Under the pieces are notes generated by a model, which was given only the letters and a program-made list of their open reading frames with translations, did no database searches and was not told the DNA's origin. Below, in pieces: positions 1 to 9,566 of a stretch of DNA of 41,478 bases. The translations under genes and the position numbers were made by a program. This stretch comes from Acidobacteriota bacterium (GTDB lineage Bacteria > Acidobacteriota > Vicinamibacteria > Vicinamibacterales > CAVVIG01). The stretch is taken from NCBI GenBank assembly GCA_003222535.1, contig QHWJ01000242.1, forward strand, positions 1 to 41,478. The letters run 5' to 3'. Within the stretch, counting starts at the first letter, position 1. Each line of letters opens with the position of its first letter.

Positions 1-3
1 TCC

Positions 4-2865
4 CTACGCGCATCCAGACGTGTTCGCACAGTTCATGCACTTGTAGCAGGCGCCGCTGCGAATCATGATCGATCCGCACGTGGAGCACGGCGGCGCGTCT
101 TCCTGATTCTGAATCGTCGCGTGCGGATTCACCGCAGTCGGCTTGCCCGCCGAAGCGGCCGGGTGATTGGGTTCGGCCGCGGAGGTGGACGTGAGCTGGT
201 GACCGTGACCGTTCTCATCGAGCTCGAGGCCGTTCACTCCGGCATGGAACTGCGCCTCGGGCGACAGGAACTTCGACGCCATCCACCGGAAGATGTAATC
301 GACAATCGACTTCGCGAACCGGATCTCCGGATTGCGCGTCATCCCGGACGGCTCGAACCGCACGTGGCTGAACTTGTCGACCAGCGCCTGGAGCGGCACG
401 CCGTACTGGAGCGCGTAGGAGATCGCCTGCGCGAACGCGTCGGCGAAGCCCGAGATCGTCGAGCCTTCCTTCGCCATCACGAGGAAGATCTCGCCCGGCT
501 GGCCGTCGTCGAACAGACCGACGGTGATGTAGCCCTCGTGGCCGGCGATGTCGAACTTGTGCGTCAGCGCCTTGCGCTCGTCCGGCAGCTTTCGCCGCGT
601 CGGCTGCCGGATGAGCGCATCGGCGGCCGCCGCCAGGGCACCGACGTCGGCGCCCGTCTTGTCCCGCGACGTGTTGAGCGGCTGCGTCCGCTTGCTGCCG
701 TCGCGATAGATCGAGATCGCTTTGGCCCCGAGCTTCCACGACTGGATATAGGCCTGCATGATCTCGTCGACGGTCGCTTCCTTCGGCACGTTCACCGTCT
801 TCGAGATCGCGCCGGAGATGAACGGCTGCGTCGCGCCCATCATCTTGATGTGGCCCATGTAGTGAATCGACCGCTGGCCCCTGGACGCCTTGAACGCGCA
901 GTCGAACACGGGCAGGTGCGAGTCCTTGAGGCCCGGCGCGCCTTCGATCGTCTCCTTCGTGTCGATGTAGTCGACGATTGCGTCAATCTGCGGCTGCGTG
1001 TAGCCGAGCTTCCTGAGCGCCATCGGCACGGTCTGGTTGACGATCTTCATCAGCCCGCCGCCGACCAGCTTCTTGTACTTGACGAGCGCGATGTCCGGCT
1101 CGACGCCGGTCGTATCGCAATCCATCATGAAGCCGATCGTTCCGGTCGGCGCCAGCACGGTGGCCTGCGCGTTGCGATAGCCGAACTGCTCGCCCAGCTC
1201 CACCGCATCGTCCCAGGAGGTCTTCGCCGCGCCGTACAGGTCCGACGGCACGTTGCGCGCGTTAACGTCGCGCATCGCGTCGCGGTGCTTCCGCATGACG
1301 CGGAGGAACGGCTCGCGGTTCTTCTCGAAGCCCGGGAAGGGACCGCCGTGGTCGCGCGCGATCCGCGCCGACTGCGCATACGCCTCGCCCGTCATCAGCG
1401 CCGTCAGCGCCGCGGCGTAATCGCGGCCGCCGTCACCGTCGTAGGGCAGCCCGCGCGACATCAGCAGCGCGCCGAGATTCGCGTAGCCCAGCCCGAGCGG
1501 CCGGTACGCGTGGCTGTTCTTCCCAATCGCCTCGCTCGGGTAGCTCGCGTTGTCGACGATGATCTCCTGCGCCGTGATGAGCGTACGAACCGCCGCTTTG
1601 TAGGCGGCGACGTCGAGCTCCCCGTCCTCCTTCACGAACTTCATCAGGTTGATCGACGCGAGGTTGCACGCCGAATCGTTCAGGAACATGTACTCGGAGC
1701 ACGGGTTGCTCGCGTGAATGCGATCCGTCTCCGGACACGTGTGCCATTCGTTGATGGTCGTGTCGAATTGCATGCCCGGGTCGCCGCAGATGTAGGTCCC
1801 CTCGGCAATGAGGCGCATGAGGTCGCGCGCCTTGTAGGTCCCCATCACCGACCCGTCGCGTACCGCCCTGGTGTCCCACTCGGCGTCGTCGAGCACCGCG
1901 CGCATGAACTCGTCGGTCACGCGCACGCTGTTGTTCGAGTTCTGGAAGAACACGGATGAGTACGCCGGACCGGTGAACGACCCGTCGTACCCGCCGTCGA
2001 TGAGCGCCCACGCCTTCTTTTCTTCCTCGACCTTGCAGTTGATGAACTCGACGATGTCGGGATGGTCGGCGTTGAGGATGACCATCTTCGCGGCGCGCCG
2101 CGTCTTGCCGCCCGACTTGATCACGCCCGCAAACGCATCGTAGCCCTTCATGAACGAGACGGGCCCCGACGCCGTACCGCCGCCCGCGAGCAGCTCCTTC
2201 GACGACCTGATCGGCGACAGGTTGGTCCCGGTCCCGGATCCGAACTTGAAGAGCATGCCCTCGGTCCGCGCGAGCGACAGGATCGAGTCCATCGTGTCCT
2301 GGACGGAGTTGATGAAACAGGCGGAGCACTGTGGCGCCTTTTCGAATCCACAGTTGAACCAGACCGGGCTGTTGAACGCCGCCTTCTGGTACACGAGGAT
2401 GTGCTTCAGGTCGTCGCTGAATGCCTGCAGGTCCTCCTCGCTCGCGAAATACCTGTTGGCGCGCGCCCACTCGGTGATCGTGGCGACGACGCGGCCGATG
2501 AGCTGCTTGACGCTGCGCTCGCGCTCGGCCGTCCCGATGGGCCCGCGGAAATACTTCGAGACGACGATGTTGGTCGCCTGCTGCGACCAGGACTTCGGGA
2601 TCTCGACGTCGCGCTGCTCGAACACCACCTCGCCGCGCTCGTTGCCGATGACCGCGTCGCGCAACTGCCATTCGACCTCGTCGAACGGATCGACGCTGTC
2701 TTCGGTGAAGAAGCGCGGGAACGTCAGGCCCGGGACGGCTGCGGCCGTCCGCGTCTTCGCGCGCGGCTTCTCCGACTCGACGATTGACGGCACAGCAGCC
2801 GTTCCACCGTTCTCAATCGTCTGCGATCCGGCACTTGAAGCTTGGTAGGCACCGCCCTCTTTCAT
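4..2865 (-). CDS. nrdJ: Vitamin B12-dependent (class II) ribonucleoside-diphosphate reductase
   Basis: This 953-residue protein reduces ribonucleotides to deoxyribonucleotides with adenosylcobalamin as radical source, so it works without oxygen dependence. Visible family marks: the radical cysteine in NPCSE (N387, C389, E391), the redox pair C183 (in CFINSV) and C400 (in DSACNLASINL), the conserved GSGTGTNLSPIR segment near residue 209, and a Cys-rich C-terminal tail (CSTCGSIM, then CYKCMNC) typical of long NrdJ proteins, which bind zinc and re-reduce the active site. The stop lies at the window edge, so the gene is complete. The first 45 residues are low-complexity, and the true start could be slightly later. 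It is transcribed alone from a good upstream promoter with NrdR-like boxes. No cobalamin riboswitch was recognised in the leader. Function is confident from the catalytic residues. Confidence 0.96.
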   Translation of the reverse strand: MKEGGAYQASSAGSQTIENGGTAAVPSIVESEKPRAKTRTAAAVPGLTFPRFFTEDSVDPFDEVEWQLRDAVIGNERGEVVFEQRDVEIPKSWSQQATNIVVSKYFRGPIGTAERERSVKQLIGRVVATITEWARANRYFASEEDLQAFSDDLKHILVYQKAAFNSPVWFNCGFEKAPQCSACFINSVQDTMDSILSLARTEGMLFKFGSGTGTNLSPIRSSKELLAGGGTASGPVSFMKGYDAFAGVIKSGGKTRRAAKMVILNADHPDIVEFINCKVEEEKKAWALIDGGYDGSFTGPAYSSVFFQNSNNSVRVTDEFMRAVLDDAEWDTRAVRDGSVMGTYKARDLMRLIAEGTYICGDPGMQFDTTINEWHTCPETDRIHASNPCSEYMFLNDSACNLASINLMKFVKEDGELDVAAYKAAVRTLITAQEIIVDNASYPSEAIGKNSHAYRPLGLGYANLGALLMSRGLPYDGDGGRDYAAALTALMTGEAYAQSARIARDHGGPFPGFEKNREPFLRVMRKHRDAMRDVNARNVPSDLYGAAKTSWDDAVELGEQFGYRNAQATVLAPTGTIGFMMDCDTTGVEPDIALVKYKKLVGGGLMKIVNQTVPMALRKLGYTQPQIDAIVDYIDTKETIEGAPGLKDSHLPVFDCAFKASRGQRSIHYMGHIKMMGATQPFISGAISKTVNVPKEATVDEIMQAYIQSWKLGAKAISIYRDGSKRTQPLNTSRDKTGADVGALAAAADALIRQPTRRKLPDERKALTHKFDIAGHEGYITVGLFDDGQPGEIFLVMAKEGSTISGFADAFAQAISYALQYGVPLQALVDKFSHVRFEPSGMTRNPEIRFAKSIVDYIFRWMASKFLSPEAQFHAGVNGLELDENGHGHQLTSTSAAEPNHPAASAGKPTAVNPHATIQNQEDAPPCSTCGSIMIRSGACYKCMNCANTSGCA

Positions 2866-3032
2866 CTCTCCGCTCCGTTCATCGTTGGGGCGACGATCGC
2901 ATCCACCCCCCGGAGGTGATCGTCGAAGCTGTGTTGGAAAATCCGTGGCCGACCAGAACTGTGGAACCTGACGCGTCCTACGAGAAAGCTGGGAGGTTTC
3001 GGCGCGATCGCTCTCGACTCGCTCGGCGGACC

Positions 3033-3061
3033 AATATGCTTCGCGGCTGTTCGTTTGTCAA
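3033..3061 (-). promoter_or_regulatory. Sigma-70-type promoter of nrdJ
   Basis: Reading the minus strand, a perfect -35 TTGACA (3056-3061) is followed after exactly 17 bp by CATATT (3033-3038, four of six consensus bases). A start near 3026 would give a leader of about 160 nt before the nrdJ ATG. Two NrdR-like boxes lie directly upstream. Confidence 0.65.
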
Positions 3062-3069
3062 GCGTGTAA

Positions 3070-3117
3070 ACACCACATATTGTGCCTTTCTTTTAGGTCG
3101 CTCGCAAGATGTTGACA
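3070..3117 (-). promoter_or_regulatory. Tandem NrdR-like boxes upstream of nrdJ
   Basis: Box 1 (3070-3085) reads ACACCACATATTGTGC on the plus strand and matches the known NrdR consensus acaCwAtATaTwGtgt at about 13 of 16 positions. Box 2 (3102-3117) has the core CAAGATGTTG, 8 of 10 core positions, with poor flanks. Their centres are 32 bp apart, three helical turns, which is the spacing known for paired NrdR boxes. Both lie just upstream of the -35 element. NrdR is a nucleotide-sensing repressor of ribonucleotide reductase genes. Its own gene is not in this window, so the assignment rests on the motif and the neighbouring gene. Confidence 0.55.
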
Positions 3118-3239
3118 TCCAGCGTCTTGGGGCCGGGCCGCAAATTCATCGATGGCTGAGCTGTTGAACCGTGGCCGGGACGCTCGTCCCTCGACCGCCT
3201 CCCTGATGCGCTGGCAGGTGCTTTTGAGCTTCCGTGGCG

Positions 3240-3281
3240 GGTAACGGAATGCCGGACCTCGTCTCGAGACGACGAGTTACC
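3240..3281 (-). terminator. Possible terminator hairpin after the lipoprotein gene
   Basis: Just beyond the stop codon of the lipoprotein gene lies a perfect 12-bp palindrome CGTCTCGAGACG (3260-3271), enclosed by GGTAAC and GTTACC. No U-tract follows, so intrinsic termination is uncertain. The rest of 2866-3276 holds only the nrdJ promoter region; I see no further gene in it. Confidence 0.3.
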
Positions 3282-3852
3282 GTCCACCCAGCTGAGCGGC
3301 GATCGTGGCCGCTTTGTCCGCAAAGCTTTTGGCGAAGACCAGATTCTTCGATCGAATCGCATCGTCCGCCTGACGAATGAAACGCTTCGCCGTGTCGTAC
3401 TGGGTACGCGCGTCGGGGTTCAGTGCGCGGTAGTCGATGCGACTGAGCTCGGCCGTCGCGCGCGTGAGCGACGCGCGAATGCCGCGCTCAACTTCGGCTT
3501 CCGCCGTCGCCGGCGTCGTCTGCAGGGTGGTCGGCGCTCTGGCCGGATCATCGGCCGTTCTGGGGGGCGGCTCGGGGGCCGGCTCCGGCACGGGCGGCTC
3601 CGCCCTGGCCGGCTCCGGCTTCGACGGTTCGGGCTTCGGCTGCTCGCGCGGCGCCGACGGACGCGGCAGCGCGCTGCGCGCGGGCTCTGCCACGAGCGGC
3701 ACCGGCGGCGGCGGCTCCACGTCGTTCGGAGCCACTTCGCGCGGCGGAGGCTCCGGCACGTCGAGCGGCGCGTCGGGCGTCGTGTTCGCGCGAGCGCGCA
3801 CGCACCCGGACGCCAGCGCCGAGACGAGCAGCATCGAATAGAGGACCTTCAT
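3277..3852 (-). CDS. Proline-rich lipoprotein with helical C-terminal domain, linked to a two-component system
   Basis: A 191-residue exported protein of unknown function. The N-terminus (MKVLYSMLLVSALASGC) is a lipoprotein signal with C17 as the likely lipidated residue. Residues about 25-110 are a Pro/Glu/Arg-rich linker, which could span part of the envelope. Residues about 125-191 form Ala-rich helices (many A, K, Q and R, ending AATIAAQLGGR) that resemble the helical lipoproteins often labelled DUF4398; that resemblance is by eye. The start codon overlaps the kinase stop (ATGA), so translation is probably coupled to the kinase. It is therefore the third member of the regulator-kinase operon and may be an envelope accessory of that system. 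The alternate-frame translations of the linker are also low-complexity and were discounted. Confidence 0.8.
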   Translation of the reverse strand: MKVLYSMLLVSALASGCVRARANTTPDAPLDVPEPPPREVAPNDVEPPPPVPLVAEPARSALPRPSAPREQPKPEPSKPEPARAEPPVPEPAPEPPPRTADDPARAPTTLQTTPATAEAEVERGIRASLTRATAELSRIDYRALNPDARTQYDTAKRFIRQADDAIRSKNLVFAKSFADKAATIAAQLGGR

Positions 3853-5720
3853 GCTTGCAGCAGCAGGATGCGAAACCTGGTCCCGGCGCCCGGCGTCGAT
3901 TGCACTTCGACCTCGCCGTCGTGCATCTGCACTGTACGATAAACCATCGACAGGCCGATCCCGCTACCTTTTTCCTTCGTCGTGAAATAGAGATCGAAGA
4001 TCCGTTTCAGATCCGGCGGCTTGATGCCGACGCCGGTGTCGGAGAAGTCTATCGAGACCCGGTGTCCGCGCGCCCGCTCGCAGTGAATCCGCAGTGTGCC
4101 GCCGGTCGGCATCGCCTGGCACGCGTTCAGCGCCAGGTTGAGAAACGCCTGGCGGAGCATCCCGGGATCGGCATTCACATCGGGCACGTCGTCGCACTCG
4201 ACGACCAGGTTGACGCCGGCGCGCTGCGCTTCGGGCTGCACAATCGGCACGATCTCGTCGAAGAGCGCCGCCAGACCGACCGGCTGCAGCGTCAGATCCT
4301 CGGGCCGCGTGAACTTCAGGAAGCCCTGCACGACGCCGTCGAGGCGATGGATTTCGTTGGCAATGATCTCGACGTGCTGCAGCGCTTCCGTGCGATCGAA
4401 GGCGGGCGGCTCCACGACCGCGAGCGCGCGTGGTTCGGCAAGGTCACCGTGAGCGGAAACCGCCCGCCGGGCGCTCGTCGAGGAACGAGCCGACCCGAAC
4501 TGCTGCCGCAGCAGCTCGAGGTGAATCATCATCGCGTTCAGCGGGTTCTTCACCTCGTGGGCCACTCCGGCAGACAAGCGTCCGAGCGCCGCCAGCTTGC
4601 GTGAATAGCGCACCGTCGACTGCACCTGGCTCAAATACTCCGTGTTGCGGGCGATGAGCATGATGCCGACCAGCTCGCCGTTCGGATCGTTGATGGTGTG
4701 GGCCATCACCAGACGCTCGCCGCTCTCGCCGAACGTTGCCGGGAGCGGACCGCGCGATCGCCGGCTGGCCAACGTCTGGTCCGAGAGCTGCCGCAGCGGA
4801 TGATCGGCCGGCAGCATCGTCCCGAGCGAGGCGCCGCACGCGGCGCCGGGCAGCAGCGCGCGCATCGCGGGATTCACGAACAACACTTCGCCGTGCGGGT
4901 TGACAATCGCGACCGAGTCCTCGAGGCGTTCGACCGCCGACTCCAGGTTCGCGACCTGCCCCGCCATCTGTGTGCGGTCCGCCGACAACTGCTCGCTGAC
5001 GGTGTTGAAGAACGTCCCGAGCTCGCCGAACTCGTCGTTTTGTTTCAGATCGAGCTGGACACCGAACTCGCCGAGGCCCAGCCGCGTCAACCCGCCGCGG
5101 ATCACGTGGATCGGCCGCAGCAGGAGCTGCGCGAGCAGCATCGCGCCGAGCACCGACACGGCCAGCGCGCCCAGCGCGCTCACCAGCGCGGGGCCCAGCG
5201 ACCCGTCGAGCTCCTGACGAATCAACAGCGTCGAAACGCCGACACGGATGGATCCGATTTCCGCGTCGCCAATCAGGAGCGGCTGCCGGAACTCGAGGTT
5301 CTGTCCCTGGCTCGAGTAGATGGCGATGAGCTTCGACAGGTCCGAGCGGTCGAGCAGCTTCAAGAGATCGCCGCCGAGCGGCAGCGCCTGCCCGTCGAGG
5401 GAGGGGTCGGCATGCGCGACCGCCACCCCCTGGACGTTGACCACCGCCGCGAACGTCACGTCCGTCGAATACACGCTGGACTCCAGGATCGATCGCAGGC
5501 CCGGATCGGCGCGCAGCGCGGCGTACGGATCGGCGCCCGCGACCACCACATCGTGCCCGCGCTGAAAAACGGCTTTGGCCAGCAGCTCAGCGCGCGCGCG
5601 GCTCTCGTCGAGGCTCACGCTGGCAAGCCGCGACAGGTGCAGCACGCTCAACACGACGACGACCGCGACGACGATCGACGTCACGCCGAGGACCTGCTTG
5701 CTTTTGATGCCTAAACGCAT
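3849..5720 (-). CDS. Membrane sensor histidine kinase (NtrB/AtoS-like)
   Basis: A 623-residue inner-membrane kinase. Residues 9-30 form the first membrane helix, about 31-175 a periplasmic Cache-like sensor, and 176-200 the second helix. A HAMP linker (about 200-255) and a PAS domain (about 258-370) follow. The dimerisation helix carries H388 in AGVAHEVKNPLNAM, and the ATPase domain has N532, the G1 box DTGVGI (561-566) and the G2 box GSGIGLSM (585-592). It should autophosphorylate H388 and pass phosphate to the sigma-54 activator encoded 15 bp upstream. Oddity: about 38 Ala/Arg/Ser-rich residues (409-447) are inserted between the two dimerisation helices, where kinases normally have a short turn. 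The signal sensed is unknown. Confidence 0.93.
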   Translation of the reverse strand: MRLGIKSKQVLGVTSIVVAVVVVLSVLHLSRLASVSLDESRARAELLAKAVFQRGHDVVVAGADPYAALRADPGLRSILESSVYSTDVTFAAVVNVQGVAVAHADPSLDGQALPLGGDLLKLLDRSDLSKLIAIYSSQGQNLEFRQPLLIGDAEIGSIRVGVSTLLIRQELDGSLGPALVSALGALAVSVLGAMLLAQLLLRPIHVIRGGLTRLGLGEFGVQLDLKQNDEFGELGTFFNTVSEQLSADRTQMAGQVANLESAVERLEDSVAIVNPHGEVLFVNPAMRALLPGAACGASLGTMLPADHPLRQLSDQTLASRRSRGPLPATFGESGERLVMAHTINDPNGELVGIMLIARNTEYLSQVQSTVRYSRKLAALGRLSAGVAHEVKNPLNAMMIHLELLRQQFGSARSSTSARRAVSAHGDLAEPRALAVVEPPAFDRTEALQHVEIIANEIHRLDGVVQGFLKFTRPEDLTLQPVGLAALFDEIVPIVQPEAQRAGVNLVVECDDVPDVNADPGMLRQAFLNLALNACQAMPTGGTLRIHCERARGHRVSIDFSDTGVGIKPPDLKRIFDLYFTTKEKGSGIGLSMVYRTVQMHDGEVEVQSTPGAGTRFRILLLQA

Positions 5721-5735
5721 AGAGTCTGGCGACTC

Positions 5736-7160
<1,425 letters not shown>

Positions 7161-7254
7161 TCAACACCTCAACCATGTCATTTTTACATTCTGGGGGCCG
7201 AGGCCGACCGATGCAAGCTGAAACGATTCCGTTTTTTTAGCATGACCTCAGCCG

Positions 7255-7270
7255 TGGCCAATTCCTTGCA
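7255..7270 (+). promoter_or_regulatory. Sigma-54-type (-24/-12) promoter
   Basis: TGGCCAATTCCTTGCA keeps the invariant GG and GC with exactly 10 bp between them, and has TGGC and TTGCA intact (consensus TGGCACGnnnnTTGCW). Transcription would begin near 7281, giving a leader of about 20 nt that contains the GGAGG of the lipoprotein gene. A small palindrome, AAACG-ATTC-CGTTT (7221-7234), lies just upstream. The adjacent divergent gene encodes a sigma-54 activator. Confidence 0.65.
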
Positions 7271-7299
7271 GCATCCATGCGCGACACATGGAGGCATTC

Positions 7300-8010
7300 A
7301 TGCGACTGATGACAGTTGGTGTTCTGGCCCTGAGCGCGGCGGCGGGCGGATGCAACCGCGCTGACGCGACGGCTCCGGCGGGGGCTCCGCCGGCGGTGAC
7401 GACGGCAGCCGACGCGAACCGCGCGTCTGTCGCAACGCCCGTCGCAACCACGGGGCACGCGGACGCCGCGGACGCGCCGGCATGGCGCGAGGTCACGATT
7501 CCCGCTGGCACGGCCCTGGCGGTTGTCCTCGATACTCCAGTCACCTCGGCGACGAGTCGCGTCGAAGACCATGTGACGGCGCACCTGGCGCGATCGCTGA
7601 GCGTCCACGGAGAGACGGTGCTCGCCGAAGGCACTCGGGTCAGCGGCGCCGTGACCGACGCGACCCGATCCGCCAAGGTGAAAGGCCGCGCCCACGTCGC
7701 CGTCCGGTTCGATACGCTCACGCCGCGCGGAGACGATCGGCGATACACCATTCACACGGCATCGGTCGGACGGACTGCGCCCGGCACCAAGAAAAAGGAT
7801 GCCCTCGAAATCGCCGCGCCGGCCGCGGGCGGCGCGATCATCGGCGCGCTGATCGGCGGCAAGAAAGGCGCGGTGATCGGCACCGCGGCCGGCGGCGGCG
7901 CCGGCGCCGCGGTCGTGCTGTCGACGCGCGGCAAGGAAGTCAGTTTGCCAAAGGGCTCGGCGCTCATGCTTCGGCTGTCCCAACCACTGACGATTCGTGT
8001 CAAGAGCTGA
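7300..8010 (+). CDS. Glycine-zipper lipoprotein
   Basis: A 236-residue exported lipoprotein of unknown function. I chose the ATG at 7300 over one at 7288 because GGAGG sits 5 bp before it and it gives a clean lipoprotein signal (MRLMTVGVLALSAAAGGC). An Ala/Thr-rich linker is followed by a beta-rich domain (starting near WREVTIPAGTALAVVLD). A glycine zipper (GGAIIGALIGGKKGAVIG, then GGGAGAA) follows, of a kind known to pack in or on membranes, and a short beta segment ends the protein. It lies directly behind a sigma-54-type promoter and diverges from the sigma-54 activator, so it is probably controlled by that two-component system. An envelope-stress or surface role is an inference. Confidence 0.85.
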   Translation: MRLMTVGVLALSAAAGGCNRADATAPAGAPPAVTTAADANRASVATPVATTGHADAADAPAWREVTIPAGTALAVVLDTPVTSATSRVEDHVTAHLARSLSVHGETVLAEGTRVSGAVTDATRSAKVKGRAHVAVRFDTLTPRGDDRRYTIHTASVGRTAPGTKKKDALEIAAPAAGGAIIGALIGGKKGAVIGTAAGGGAGAAVVLSTRGKEVSLPKGSALMLRLSQPLTIRVKS

Positions 8011-8033
8011 GTCAATGATGATCCCTGAGGGCC

Positions 8034-8182
8034 AAGTGCTGATGGCTTAGGGCTGATGGCTTAGGGCTGATGGCTTATGGCAGGATCGCACTACCTTGTC
8101 CGAGCAGCAGCCATCAGACCATCAGCCGTCAGACGATCGACGCCCGGATCATAGCCCCCAGCCCTCAGCCCTGAGCCCTGAC
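8034..8182 (+). repeat. Word-repeat hairpin region (GCTGATGGCT / AGCCATCAG)
   Basis: The left part contains three copies of GCTGATGGCTTA (about 8038-8080). The right part (about 8106-8180) carries the complementary words CAGCCATCAG, CATCAGCC, CAGCCCTCAGCCC and AGCCCTGA. Together they can form a long imperfect hairpin. The right half is read as the first 30 or so residues of the CPBP protein, which are therefore low-complexity. The same words occur as a cleaner hairpin at 29904-29980. Confidence 0.7.
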
Positions 8183-8920
8183 GTCGGGCGTCCGCCAGCC
8201 CTCGGCCATGATGTCGAGCGTCCGCCCCTGGTCGGGCGCATCGTGGCGTTCATCGAGGTTTTGATCTGCTCCGACTTCCCCACACAGCTTGCGCTCGACC
8301 GCACACTCACGGCGCTCGGGTACCCGCCCTTCGTGCACGGCCGGCTCAGCGTCGGCTACGTGCTGACGCTATCGCTCGGCGATGCCGTGTTCCTGGTCGG
8401 GCTCATACTCCTCATGCTCCACGCGCACGGCGAGCGGCCGCGCGACGTCTTCCTGGGCCGCCGTGCCGTTATGCCGGAGATCAGGATCGGCGTGCCGCTG
8501 GTTGTCGCCGCGCTCGGGATCGGCGTGATCGTCCTGCTGCCCGTCCGGCGGCTCGCGCCCTGGCTCCACACGGTCGCGCAGAATCCGCTGCAGGAATTGC
8601 TGCGCTCGCCTCGCGACGCGTGGCTGTTCGCGCTGGCCGTGCTGGTGGCCGGCGGCGTCCGCGAGGAGATCCAGCGCGCGTTTCTGCTGCACCGCTTCGA
8701 CGTCTGGCTCGGGGGGCCGGCGGTCGGCGTCGTCGTGACGAGCGCCGCGTTCGGAGCAGGGCACCTGATTCAGGGTCAGGACGCCGCGATCGCCACCGGC
8801 CTCCTCGGCGCCTTCTGGGGGGTCATCTATCTGCGCCGCCGATCGTGTGTCGCGCCGATCGTGAGCCACGCCGGCTTCGACCTGATCCAAATCATCCAAT
8901 ACAAGATCGTCAGTCGCTAG
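8096..8920 (+). CDS. CPBP-family intramembrane metalloprotease (CAAX protease/bacteriocin-processing type)
   Basis: A membrane protein of up to 274 residues. The three family motifs are present: EEIQR (in GGVREEIQRAFLL), the His in FGAGHLIQG, and HAGFD near the C-terminus. Several hydrophobic helices surround them. Family members cleave membrane-bound substrates or act as adaptors; the substrate here is unknown. The start is uncertain. The longest frame begins with TTG at 8096, but its first 30 residues come from a word repeat, followed by an in-tandem pair (DVGRPPALG, DVERPPLVG). An in-frame GTG at 8243 would start just before the first conserved hydrophobic segment (AFIEVLICSDFPTQ). It may be co-transcribed with the lipoprotein gene 85 bp upstream. 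Confidence 0.85.
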   Translation: MSEQQPSDHQPSDDRRPDHSPQPSALSPDVGRPPALGHDVERPPLVGRIVAFIEVLICSDFPTQLALDRTLTALGYPPFVHGRLSVGYVLTLSLGDAVFLVGLILLMLHAHGERPRDVFLGRRAVMPEIRIGVPLVVAALGIGVIVLLPVRRLAPWLHTVAQNPLQELLRSPRDAWLFALAVLVAGGVREEIQRAFLLHRFDVWLGGPAVGVVVTSAAFGAGHLIQGQDAAIATGLLGAFWGVIYLRRRSCVAPIVSHAGFDLIQIIQYKIVSR

Positions 8921-8930
8921 CCGGTATCGA

Positions 8931-9006
8931 TAGTCGTTGGTCGTGAGTCATGGTCGGTCGCCGGTCCGCTGAACGACCAGGATCGTCGATCGATGACCAA
9001 CGACTA
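8931..9006. repeat. Hairpin between convergent genes (TAGTCGTTGGTC)
   Basis: Perfect 12-bp arms TAGTCGTTGGTC (8931-8942) and GACCAACGACTA (8995-9006) enclose further related words (GGTCGGTCG and CGACCAGGATCG). The right arm includes the stop codon of the surA-like gene. The position between two converging genes suits a bidirectional terminator, although there is no long T-tract beyond a short run at 9010-9014. Confidence 0.6.
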
Positions 9007-9564
9007 CCGTTTTTCGTTCACCGCCGCCGGCAAGTACACGTCCATCACGTCGCCGCGTTTGCGGAGGCCGGCCATCCATTCATCGATCAGCGCCTGGCGG
9101 CGAGGCACGGCCATCGGAAAGCGCTGGTCGAGATACGCGCGCGTCCGCAGATCCTGGCGGAGCGTCTCGCGCAGATGTTTCTCGTCGATGCCCGATCGCC
9201 CGAGCGCGGCGTCGAGGGCCGCCCGCGAGGGGAAGCGCTCCCGCACGCGCTGTACCTCGCGGTCCACAGCGTCGGCGGTCGGCTCGGGCGGCGCGTAGCG
9301 TTCGACCTCGGCGAGCACCAGCTCGCGATCGATCAGCTTCGTGAGCACGGCGCGAACCGGATCGGACGCGCCTTCAGCCGACTGCAGGCCGAGATCGCGG
9401 GCCGCCGTCACGTCGGTCAACGTGATCAACTGACCGGCGACGACCGCCAGCACCCGGTCGATCGTTTCCGCACGCGGCGCGCTTGTGACGACGAGAGCGC
9501 CGAGCAGCCCGACGCCAATCTGCATTCCAATGTGCGATCTGCATTCTGCCATCCGTAATCTCAT
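9004..9564 (-). CDS. SurA N-terminal-like periplasmic chaperone lacking a PPIase domain
   Basis: A 186-residue exported protein. A hydrophobic signal (GVGLLGALVVTSAPRA) is followed by a SurA-like chaperone core (starting TIDRVLAVVAGQLITLTDV, then helices with LIDRELVLAEVERY and LRETLRQDLRTRAYLDQRF). SurA proteins escort unfolded outer-membrane proteins to the Bam machine; the parvulin isomerase domains of full-length SurA are absent here. I chose the ATG at 9564, 2 bp after the stop of the bamA/tamA-like gene. Starts at 9552 and 9525 are possible, and all lie in or next to an AATCTGCA word repeat. Co-location with BamA/TamA and TamB genes supports an outer-membrane assembly role. Confidence 0.75.
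   Translation of the reverse strand: MRLRMAECRSHIGMQIGVGLLGALVVTSAPRAETIDRVLAVVAGQLITLTDVTAARDLGLQSAEGASDPVRAVLTKLIDRELVLAEVERYAPPEPTADAVDREVQRVRERFPSRAALDAALGRSGIDEKHLRETLRQDLRTRAYLDQRFPMAVPRRQALIDEWMAGLRKRGDVMDVYLPAAVNEKR
9518..9546. repeat. AATCTGCA word repeat in the N-terminal coding region of the surA-like gene
   Basis: Two exact copies of ATCTGCATTC (9518-9527 and 9537-9546) lie in the DNA encoding the start and n-region of the surA-like protein. The core AATCTGCA is the complement of the GCAGATT words at 35037-35078. Confidence 0.55.
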
Positions 9565-9566
9565 GA

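Noticed and set aside
2866-3032. Cobalamin riboswitch in the nrdJ leader
   Set aside because: No B12-box or matching paired elements could be recognised in the leader; a covariance-model search would be decisive.
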